Assembly: GCA_038246545.1 (NCBI GenBank) | Contig: JBBRVW010000021.1 | Location: 1-64,000, forward strand | Direction of reading: 5' to 3' | Length of the DNA stretch: 64,000 nucleotides | Origin: JBBRVW01 sp038246545 | GTDB lineage: Bacteria > Actinomycetota > Actinomycetes > JACCUZ01 | In this document: positions 16,991 to 23,761 of the stretch, piece by piece | Layout: each line of letters begins with the position of its first letter | Position numbering within the stretch: the stretch's first letter is position 1 | Notes under the pieces: model-generated | The model's input: the letters and a program-made list of their open reading frames with translations, nothing else | Told to the model about the DNA's origin: nothing | Databases searched by the model: none | Made by a program: the position numbers and the translations under genes

Positions 16991-19900
16991 CGGCCGTCCC
17001 GGAGCCGGGCGGGGACGGCCGCAGCCGCCAGCGCCCGGCCGACGGCCACCGAGACGGCGCAGAGCAGGACGAGAGAGCCGGCGGCCGTCACGGCGACCGC
17101 CGCCCACGCCGGGTCGAGGACGAGCGGGGTGCGCCGGTCGGGCGTCGCGAACAGCGGGATGTCGGGCAGCGCGGCCTGCGCCGCCACCAGCCCGAGCACC
17201 GTGCCGGCGACGACGCCGAGCACGGCGACGACGAGGTGCTCCCGCACCGATGCGCGCCGGACGGTCGAGGACGGCACCCCGACCAGCCGCAGCCCGGCCA
17301 GGTCGCGGGCCCGGCTGGCACCCGAGGTGGCGACGCCGACCACGAGCACGGCAGCGGCGAGGACCACGGCCACCACGCCGGCTAGGACGGCCAGGCGCAG
17401 CGCCAGTGCCGGGCCCTCGTCGGCGAATGCCGACACGTGGTCCCCGGTGGTGTCCCGCGACAGCACCTGCAGCCCGTGGTCGTTCAGCTGCCGTCGCAGC
17501 CGCGCCTCGCGCGCCGGGTCGTCGTCGGCCAGCCACACGTCGTACGTCGTGGTGAGGCCGCTGGGCGGCGAGGCGCCGATGAGCGACCGCAGGTCGGTGA
17601 TCACGCCGCGCGGTCCGGACCTCGGCACCTGCGCGAGGCGTCCGACCACCCGGTAGAAGTGCTCGCCGCCGGACAGGTCAGGCGCCACCCGGGGCGAGGC
17701 GGGGTCACCCGGTCTGCCGCGGAACATGCGCGACAGCGACCCCGCCATCAGGGCGGGTGTCAGTGCCGGCACGTCACCTCGGCGTACCTCGAGGGTCGCG
17801 TAGCTCTCGCGGTCCACGATCGTCAACGGCGGCCCCGGCCGGACCACCGCGCTGGTGAAGAACGACTGCTCGGTGCTGACTTGCCAGGCCTCCTGGGTGC
17901 TCGGACCGAGGTCGACCTGGTGGCCGCCGAAGGTCACCTGGTCAACCGTCAGCGCGACCCGGACCGGATACGAGTCGCCGAACTCGCGCTCGACGACGAA
18001 CGAGGTCAAGGTGCAGTCGGCGCAGGCGAACCGGGCGCGGTAGGTGTGCTGACCGGCTCGAAGACGCCCGAGGTCGAGGTACCGGGTCTCCTCGCCCTGA
18101 GGCGTGACGCTGACCGAGAGCGACAGCCGCTGCAGGTTGCCGCGCACGCCGGCCGGCCGGTCGAGCGCCGTCGCCGTCCAGCGGGCGTCGACGGCGAGCC
18201 CCCCGCCGGCGGGCAGTGGCACGGGGTCGACGACCGGCGGCTGCAGCGAGCGGATCGCGGCGGCGGACGGCACCGTGGTGCCCGGCGCCCACTGCGCGAT
18301 CCGCCGGAACGCCGCCGGCTCGACCGCGGTGGTCACCGGGCCGACGGGCGTCGCCGAGCGCGCGACGACGACCGGGGTGGCGGACCGGCCGTGCGGGTCG
18401 ATGTCGAGCAGGGCGGTACGGAGCGCTGTCGGGCTGGTCGCGTCGACGGTGAGGACCACGGGTGCGCCGGCCTCGACCCGTGCACGGGTCTCGCGGTTGC
18501 GGCTCGACACTGTCCACGCGTCGACGGCGAACACCAGGAGCGCGCACGCCACGGTGATGATGGCGATCAGCCGGCGCAGCGCCGGCCGGCGCGCGACCTG
18601 GAGCCCGGCGAGCGCCCAGGACAGCCGTCCGCCGCGCAGCGCCGCACGCGCCAGCGGGCCGGCGGTGGGGATGGTCGCCTGCGCCAGCAGCAGGCCGCCG
18701 GCGATGGCGAGCAGCCCTGGCGCGAGCAGCGAGATGCCGCCACCGGCACCGGAGAGCAGCGTGACCAGGCCGGCGACCGCGGCGGCGGCCACGGCGCCCT
18801 CGACCAGGCCGACCTGCAGGGTCGACGACCGTGGCGGCACCCGGCGCAGCAGCGCGGTGAGCGGCTGCCGCAACGTCGGGGCGCCGGTGGCGACGATCGC
18901 GAGCAGCCCGGCGGCGACCGAGGCAGCGGCCGCCAGGGCGACGGGCTCGCGTGCCTCGGGCCGGACGCCGGGCTCGAGCCACCAGTGGGCGGCGCCCTCG
19001 GCGACCAGCCAGCCCAGCCCGGTGCCGAGCACGCCGCCGGCGACGACGAGCACGCCGAGCTCGCGGAGCAGCATGCCGCCGGCCCCGAGGACACCGTGCC
19101 CGCGCAGCCGGGCCAGGGCGATCTCGGGACGGCGCTGCTCGGTGGCGGCGGCGCAGACGAACGCGAGCACCACGATGCCGAGCACGGCGAGCTGGACGGC
19201 GAGCAGCGGGATGACCGTCCGGGCCTGGTCCCGCTGGCCGCTGGTCGACTCGAGCAGCGCGTTGACCGGGCTGACGGCGGAACCGCCGAGGGTGCGGACC
19301 TGGTCGTCGACGTCCCTCGTGACGGCCTGCACCCGGGGCAGGTCGTCGAGGGTGAGCCGGTCCGCGAGCAGCGGGACGTCCAGGTGGGTGCGCAGGTCCG
19401 GCCACGGCTCGCCGGCCAGCGTCGCCCAGGGCGTGAGGACGTCGTCGACCGTGCGCACGACCGCGGTGTCCTGCGTCGGCCGCGCCGTCACCGGGGGCCG
19501 CGCGCGCCCGGCCCAGTAGCGGCTGGTCGCGTCGAGCGGCCCGTAGGTGCCGACCACCGTGACCTGGCTGCTCACCCCACCGGCCGCCGGGTCGCCGGCA
19601 CGCACCGGCAGGACGTCGCCGGTCCGGACGCCCAGGACCGAGGCGGCGCGGGCGCTCACCAGAGCCTCACCCGCCGTGCGTGGGCAGCGGCCGTCGACGA
19701 CGTCGAGGTGCGCGCAGACACCGGTGCGGCTGGTGAGCCGGGCACGGGCGGCGCCGCCGGTCGGGCTGCGCAGCTCGACCGGGACATCGGCGCCGCGGAC
19801 GGGCGCGCCGAACTGCGGGGTCAGCTCGGGGCGGACCACCCGGAGCAGCCCGCCGGGCGGCGTCGGGTCGTCGGAGTCGTCGGTGACGACCAGGGTGCTG

Positions 19901-20073
19901 CTGGTCGCCGGGGCGTCGGCGACGACGTTGCGCAGGACGGACTGCTCGACCGCGCGGGCGTACAGCGGGCCGAGCACCGCCGAGGCGGTGACGACGGCGG
20001 CGAGGACGACGACGAGCAGCGCCTGCCGGGGTCGATGGCGCAGCGCGGCGACGGTCACCGACCCTGCCGCCAT
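16987..20073 (-). CDS. Large FtsX-type ABC permease, first gene of operon
   Basis: A 1028-aa paralogue of the following permease with the same plan: N-terminal helix near residues 16-38, extracytoplasmic region, FtsX block near 290-450 (contains TEQRRPEIALARLRGHGV), a second extracytoplasmic region and a C-terminal FtsX block (contains SRARDLAGLRLVGVPSS). The ATG at 20073 has a GAGGAGG site 8 bp upstream, better than a start 33 bp further up. It heads the order permease-permease-ATPase-ATPase. No lipoprotein or periplasmic adaptor gene is present, which argues against a tripartite efflux pump. Confidence 0.88.
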   Translation of the reverse strand: MAAGSVTVAALRHRPRQALLVVVLAAVVTASAVLGPLYARAVEQSVLRNVVADAPATSSTLVVTDDSDDPTPPGGLLRVVRPELTPQFGAPVRGADVPVELRSPTGGAARARLTSRTGVCAHLDVVDGRCPRTAGEALVSARAASVLGVRTGDVLPVRAGDPAAGGVSSQVTVVGTYGPLDATSRYWAGRARPPVTARPTQDTAVVRTVDDVLTPWATLAGEPWPDLRTHLDVPLLADRLTLDDLPRVQAVTRDVDDQVRTLGGSAVSPVNALLESTSGQRDQARTVIPLLAVQLAVLGIVVLAFVCAAATEQRRPEIALARLRGHGVLGAGGMLLRELGVLVVAGGVLGTGLGWLVAEGAAHWWLEPGVRPEAREPVALAAAASVAAGLLAIVATGAPTLRQPLTALLRRVPPRSSTLQVGLVEGAVAAAAVAGLVTLLSGAGGGISLLAPGLLAIAGGLLLAQATIPTAGPLARAALRGGRLSWALAGLQVARRPALRRLIAIITVACALLVFAVDAWTVSSRNRETRARVEAGAPVVLTVDATSPTALRTALLDIDPHGRSATPVVVARSATPVGPVTTAVEPAAFRRIAQWAPGTTVPSAAAIRSLQPPVVDPVPLPAGGGLAVDARWTATALDRPAGVRGNLQRLSLSVSVTPQGEETRYLDLGRLRAGQHTYRARFACADCTLTSFVVEREFGDSYPVRVALTVDQVTFGGHQVDLGPSTQEAWQVSTEQSFFTSAVVRPGPPLTIVDRESYATLEVRRGDVPALTPALMAGSLSRMFRGRPGDPASPRVAPDLSGGEHFYRVVGRLAQVPRSGPRGVITDLRSLIGASPPSGLTTTYDVWLADDDPAREARLRRQLNDHGLQVLSRDTTGDHVSAFADEGPALALRLAVLAGVVAVVLAAAVLVVGVATSGASRARDLAGLRLVGVPSSTVRRASVREHLVVAVLGVVAGTVLGLVAAQAALPDIPLFATPDRRTPLVLDPAWAAVAVTAAGSLVLLCAVSVAVGRALAAAAVPARLRDGR

Positions 20074-20240
20074 CCGTGCGCCTCCTCGACCCCCGTGCCG
20101 ACGCACCGGGGCTCCGGGTGGAGACGCTGTTCAGCCCGGGAGCCAGTGCCCTGACACGCTGCCGCACCCGCCGGGCCGGTGCCGAGAGCGGGGGCCCGAT
20201 CGTGACGGAATCGTTGCGCCACGATCACCAGCTGTCACAG

Positions 20241-20266
20241 CCCCCCGCCCCCCCGCCCCCCCGCCC
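20241..20266. repeat. Poly-C tract with 8-bp period
   Basis: C6-G, then C7-G twice, in an intergenic region between the ABC operon and the WXG100 gene. Such tracts can vary in length by slippage, but this one is not in a coding region. It is next to the hairpin at 20271. Confidence 0.6.
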
Positions 20267-20270
20267 ACCG

Positions 20271-20323
20271 GTGATCCACAGCGGATCCATGGGAAGAAGT
20301 CCAACAGATCCGCTCTGGATCAC
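20271..20323 (-). terminator. Long inverted repeat downstream of the WXG100 gene
   Basis: GTGATCCACAGCGGATC (20271-20287) pairs with GATCCGCTCTGGATCAC (20307-20323): 17-bp arms with one mismatch and a 19-nt loop. It begins 30 bp after the stop of the minus-strand WXG100 gene, so a terminator role is plausible. The GATC-rich arms and lack of a T run leave other roles open. Confidence 0.5.
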
Positions 20324-20352
20324 CCGGCCCGGACGCGTGGCCGGCGGTGGGG

Positions 20353-20643
20353 TCAGCCGCTGAAGCTGCTGGCGATCCGACGCTCGGCGTCGTCGTAGCC
20401 CTGGCCGGCCTGCGAGAGCAGCTGGCTGATGCCGGCCAGCGCCTGCTGCAGGCCGTTGGCATTGCGGTTCCAGTCCTCGTACAGCAAGTGGAACCGCTCC
20501 TGTGCGGCGCCGCTCCAGGTGCCGCTGATCGGCAGCACCTTGCTGCGCAGGCCGCCGAGCTCGGACTCGATGGAGCCCGCCGTGCCGTTGACCTGCTGGG
20601 ACAGCGAGAGCAGCTCGGCCGGGGTGACGCGGAACGCGGTCAT
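20353..20643 (-). CDS. WXG100 (ESAT-6-like) family protein
   Basis: A 96-aa helical-hairpin protein of the WXG100 family, typical substrates of type VII (ESX) secretion. The turn motif is WSG in ISGTWSGAAQ near residues 40-49, flanked by two long helices. A C-terminal secretion signal of the YxxxD/E type is visible as YDDAE near 83. The ATG at 20643 follows AGGAGGTCACCC. No ESX core gene (EccC, EccD) lies within the window and there is no partner WXG100 gene, so it must use a machine encoded elsewhere or be an orphan. Confidence 0.9.
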   Translation of the reverse strand: MTAFRVTPAELLSLSQQVNGTAGSIESELGGLRSKVLPISGTWSGAAQERFHLLYEDWNRNANGLQQALAGISQLLSQAGQGYDDAERRIASSFSG

Positions 20644-20831
20644 GGGTGACCTCCTGGATGAGTACGTCGGGTGCAGACGAACCTATGGAGATCGCCCCGA
20701 CCGGCCGCGAAGTTATGCACAACCCGCGCCCGCGCCCGGAGGATGGTCGTTGGCGACCTTCGACGACAACTCGCCGGGAGCAACCTCGGTGTGTCGTCGC
20801 GCAACGTCGCACACGAGCCGTCGGGCGGCGG

Positions 20832-21188
20832 TCAGCGGTCGAGGGCGCCGACGGGGGCGACGACCAGGCCGACCTCCTCGCACACCCAGTGCGGGTCCTC
20901 GCCGAGGTCGGGGGCCACCCGCAGCTCGTGCGGCGCCGGGTCGTCGTCGTCCAGGTCGTGCGGCGCCGTGCACAGCGGCCACCGGCCCACCTGCTCGAGC
21001 AGCGCCTCCTGCACGTCCTGGGCCACCAGGCAGGCGACGAACGGCGCGCCGTCGGGCCACTGGTCGACCCACCAGCGGCGCGCGGTGAGGACCTCGTCGA
21101 CCACGGAGACGGTCGCGGCGTTGTCGAGCCCGCGGGCGGCGAGGTCGTGCAGTACCCGGGCACGGGCCTCGAGCAGCGGGTCGGTCAC
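20832..21188 (-). CDS. Uncharacterised 118-aa protein
   Basis: Not recognised. The protein begins MTDPLLEARARVLHDLAARG, has a helical N-terminal third with RRWWVDQWPDG near residues 38-48, and an acidic segment (DLDDDDPAP) near 78. No signal peptide or membrane segment. It is divergent from the DUF4031 gene with a 32-bp gap, so the two may share a control region. Supported by a full-length reading frame with high third-position GC and an ATG start. Confidence 0.65.
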   Translation of the reverse strand: MTDPLLEARARVLHDLAARGLDNAATVSVVDEVLTARRWWVDQWPDGAPFVACLVAQDVQEALLEQVGRWPLCTAPHDLDDDDPAPHELRVAPDLGEDPHWVCEEVGLVVAPVGALDR

Positions 21189-21220
21189 CCGCCCATCATC
21201 CGCTGCGCCAGGATCAGGGC

Positions 21221-21481
21221 ATGGCGATCCTCGTCGACACGCCCATCTGGCCGTTCCGCGACCGGCTCTGGTGCCACCTCGTGAGCGACACGTCGTACGA
21301 CGAGCTGCACGCCGTCGCCGAGCAGCTGGGGATCCCGCGGCGCGGCTTCCAGGGCGACCACTACGACCTGCCCGCGGAGCTGCGGGCCGCGGCCATCGCG
21401 CTCGGCGCGCAGCCGGTGACCGGCCGTGAGCTCATCACCCGGCTGCGGGCGTCGGGCCTGCGCCGCCCGCACCGGAACTAG
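21221..21481 (+). CDS. DUF4031 domain-containing protein
   Basis: An 86-aa protein of the DUF4031 family, function unknown. The family signature is clear: ILVDTPIWPFRDRLWCHLVSD at residues 3-23 (read in two parts, ILVDTPIWPF and RDRLWCHLVSD), then SYDELHAVAEQLGIP and GDHYDLP. The pattern of conserved Trp, His and Asp suggests an enzyme or binding fold rather than a DNA-binding protein, but no activity is known to me. The ATG is at 21221. It ends 4 bp into the convergent downstream gene. Confidence 0.88.
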   Translation: MAILVDTPIWPFRDRLWCHLVSDTSYDELHAVAEQLGIPRRGFQGDHYDLPAELRAAAIALGAQPVTGRELITRLRASGLRRPHRN

Positions 21482-21891
21482 CTGCGGGGACGGGGCGGGA
21501 GCATCCGGGCCAGTGCCTCGGCCAGGGCGCGCACCGCGTCGGCCAGGTCGGGACCGGTGATCGCCCCGGCCAGGTCCGGCTCTGCGTGCTCCCGGGCCCA
21601 GCGCGCGACATCGGTGCCCTCGAGGTCGGCCCGTCGTGTCCCGGTGACGAGGTCGTGGTGAACCCACAGGTCGATGCAGGGCACCCGCTGGTCGCCGTAG
21701 TCCGACGCCAGCTCTGGAAAGCTCGAGGTGAACGGCTCCGGACCCGCCTCGTAGAGCACCGCGTCGACGTTGCGGCCGCCATCGGTGGTGCGTCCCGCGC
21801 TGTGGAACGCAAAGCCGACCACCGTGACCGCCGGCAGGACGTGGGCGTCGAGCAGGGCGACCGGGCCCGGGTCGGCGCTGTCAGCGGACAC
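21478..21891 (-). CDS. Uncharacterised 137-aa protein
   Basis: Not recognised. A GTG at 21891 follows a strong GGAGGAGGGAG ribosome site. The protein has a central segment FPELASDYGDQRVPCIDLW near residues 59-77 with WVHHDLVTG after it, and a helical Ala-rich C-terminus ending LPPRPRS. No membrane segment. The stop overlaps the convergent DUF4031 stop by 4 bp. Confidence 0.65.
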   Translation of the reverse strand: MSADSADPGPVALLDAHVLPAVTVVGFAFHSAGRTTDGGRNVDAVLYEAGPEPFTSSFPELASDYGDQRVPCIDLWVHHDLVTGTRRADLEGTDVARWAREHAEPDLAGAITGPDLADAVRALAEALARMLPPRPRS

Positions 21892-21947
21892 CGCTCCCTC
21901 CTCCCGGGACGCGGTCCGACGCTACCCGGGTGCTGCTGGTCAGGCGC

Positions 21948-22442
21948 TTACGGAGCACCGGCGCCGAACGGCGGCGGCCCGAGGATCTCGATGCCGCCGC
22001 AGCGGGCGGCCGCCGCGCGCACCAGGTCGAAGTCGACCTCGCGCTCGGTCCCGGCCGTGAGCGGCAGCGGGGCCCCCAGGTAGCACTCCTGGCAGGTGCC
22101 GGGCGTGTGCAGGGTGAGGATGGTGGCGGTCGCGGACGTCACCAGGAACGCGTGCGGGACCCCGTGCGGTGCCAGCACGAGCGACCCGGTCCCGGCCAGG
22201 TGCTCGGCGCCGTCCAGGTGCACGAGGATCTCGCCGTCCACGACGTAGAGCGACTCGTCGGCGGGGTGCGTGTGCAGCGGGGTGCACTTGCCGCCGGCCA
22301 TGACGTCGGAGAACAGCAGGTATGCGCCGCCGGTGTCCTCGGCCCGGGCCAGCCAGGTGTGCTCGCCGCCGCCGTGGAACCAGCGGCGCTCGGCCTCCTC
22401 GGGGCGGTGCACGAACGCGGTCGGGGTGGCGGTCACGGACAT
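21948..22442 (-). CDS. Cupin domain protein
   Basis: A single-domain cupin of 164 aa. Cupin motif 1 is TPLHTHPADESLYVVDGE near residues 54-71, with metal ligands H57, H59 and E63 by pattern. Motif 2 is PHGVPHAFLV near 92. This fits a quercetin-dioxygenase-like or oxalate-decarboxylase-like fold; substrate unknown. The ATG at 22442 follows CGGAGGCACC. It is divergent from a TetR-type regulator with a 61-bp gap, the usual layout for a regulator and its target. Confidence 0.88.
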   Translation of the reverse strand: MSVTATPTAFVHRPEEAERRWFHGGGEHTWLARAEDTGGAYLLFSDVMAGGKCTPLHTHPADESLYVVDGEILVHLDGAEHLAGTGSLVLAPHGVPHAFLVTSATATILTLHTPGTCQECYLGAPLPLTAGTEREVDFDLVRAAAARCGGIEILGPPPFGAGAP

Positions 22443-22456
22443 GGTGCCTCCGGGGT

Positions 22457-22496
22457 TTCGTGGTACCGAAGTACCGCGAAGACACTCCAGTACCGT
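22457..22496. promoter_or_regulatory. Shared control region of the cupin/tetR pair
   Basis: Three direct copies of GTACCG occur at 22463-22468, 22471-22476 and 22490-22495. The last overlaps TACCGT (22491-22496), a -10 box that ends 7 bp before the GTG at 22504. TetR binding here could repress both genes. Confidence 0.45.
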
Positions 22497-22503
22497 GAAC
22501 GTC

Positions 22504-23148
22504 GTGTCAACCCCCTACATCGAGTCCGGTCGGGCGTCGCAGAAGCGGCGGACCCACGGCGCGCTGGTGTCGGCTACCCGGCAGCTGGTGGCCGACGGCC
22601 GCACGCCGACCGTCGAGCAGGCGGCCGAGGCAGCGGGTGTCTCGCGGACCACCGCCTACCGCTACTTCCCGGACCAACGGTCGCTGCTGCTGGCGGCACA
22701 CCCGGAGACGGGGACGACGAGCCTGCTCGGTGCCGACCCCCCCGACGACGTGGCCGACCGGCTGGATGCCGTGATCACCCGGTTCACCTGGCTCATCGTC
22801 GACACCGAGGCCGCGCAGCGCACGATGCTCCGGGTCACCCTCGAGCCGGGGCCGGCCGAGCGCGCACCGCTGCCGCTGCGCCAGGGCCGGGCGATCGGCT
22901 GGATCGCCGAGGCGCTGCACCCGCTTGTCGGCGAGCTCGGGGAGGCCGCTGTGCATCGGCTGGTGCTGGCGATCCGGAGCGCGACCGGCATCGAGGCACT
23001 GGTGTGGCTCACGGACGTCGGCGGCCTGTCGCCGACCGGGGCAGCGGAGATGATGCGGTGGTCCGCGCGGTCGATGCTCGACGCCGCTTTGGCGGGGGAC
23101 CCTCCTCCGGTCAGCACCCGTCGCCGAGGTCGCGCAGCTCGGCGGTGA
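22504..23148 (+). CDS. TetR family transcriptional regulator
   Basis: A 214-aa TetR-type repressor. The N-terminal helix-turn-helix reads PTVEQAAEAAGVSRTTAYRY and FPDQRSLLLAA near residues 34-65. The ligand-binding C-terminal domain is unlike any specific subclass I know. The GTG at 22504 is chosen because TACCGT lies 7 bp upstream, giving a leaderless start; GTG 22495 would lie inside that box. The likely target is the divergent cupin gene. The last 38 bp overlap the convergent HD-domain gene. Confidence 0.9.
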   Translation: MSTPYIESGRASQKRRTHGALVSATRQLVADGRTPTVEQAAEAAGVSRTTAYRYFPDQRSLLLAAHPETGTTSLLGADPPDDVADRLDAVITRFTWLIVDTEAAQRTMLRVTLEPGPAERAPLPLRQGRAIGWIAEALHPLVGELGEAAVHRLVLAIRSATGIEALVWLTDVGGLSPTGAAEMMRWSARSMLDAALAGDPPPVSTRRRGRAARR

Positions 23149-23761
23149 CGTTGGCGCGGGCGGCCCGCTCCCACCTCGCGTGCCCGTGCCCGGTGTGGAA
23201 CAGCGCCTGCCGCTTCATCAGTCTCGCGAGAACCGCCGCCCGGCCGGCCGCGAACGCAGCGTCGTCGACGTGCGCGTACTCGCGGCGGACGCCCTCGACG
23301 TACGACGCGTAGCGCAGGCCGTTGGACGCGAGGATCGCGAGGTCGGCGTCGCACAGGACGGCGCCGTTCGCGTCGCCGGGCGCGACGTCGTGGGTCGCGG
23401 TGAGGCGCACCAGCCGCGCCGCCTCCGCGACCAGCGCGGGAGGGAGGTCCAGCCCGCTGAGCGACGTGGTCGCCAGCTCGGCGCTGTGCTCCTCGTTGTC
23501 GCCTGCGGTGGGGTCGTAGACGGCGTCGTGGAACCATGCGGCCAGCCGGACCGCGTCGGCGTCGAAGGCCTCCCCCTCGAGGACGCCGACCCGGGCCAGC
23601 ACCTCGTCGAGGTGCGCCAGGTCGTGGTAACCGCGGTGCGGCTCGGCCCACCGGCCGAGCAGGGCTGCACCCGCTCCCGCGACGTCACCGCGTGCCCCGA
23701 GCCGGCGGCACAGCTCGAGCCAGTCGACGGCGAGGTGCCGCACCGGGGACACCTCAGGCAC
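23111..23761 (-). CDS. HD-domain metal-dependent phosphohydrolase-like protein
   Basis: A 216-aa protein with a predicted HD-type metal site. The histidines come from RGYHDLAHLDE (near residues 43-53), AAWFHDAVYDP (near 74-84, the HD pair) and NEEHSAEL, with a distal Asp in LCDADLAIL. This matches a family of predicted HD hydrolases in actinobacteria with unknown substrate. The GTG start at 23761 lies inside the last codons of the helicase gene (8-bp overlap), suggesting coupling. The end overlaps the convergent tetR gene by 38 bp. Confidence 0.85.
   Translation of the reverse strand: MPEVSPVRHLAVDWLELCRRLGARGDVAGAGAALLGRWAEPHRGYHDLAHLDEVLARVGVLEGEAFDADAVRLAAWFHDAVYDPTAGDNEEHSAELATTSLSGLDLPPALVAEAARLVRLTATHDVAPGDANGAVLCDADLAILASNGLRYASYVEGVRREYAHVDDAAFAAGRAAVLARLMKRQALFHTGHGHARWERAARANVTAELRDLGDGC

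Noticed and set aside
17437..20154. A 905-codon open frame on the plus strand opposite the permease gene
   Set aside because: Extreme GC content makes long antisense frames common. It has no recognisable domain, is Arg/Gly/Ala-biased in composition, and the opposite strand encodes a clear FtsX permease.
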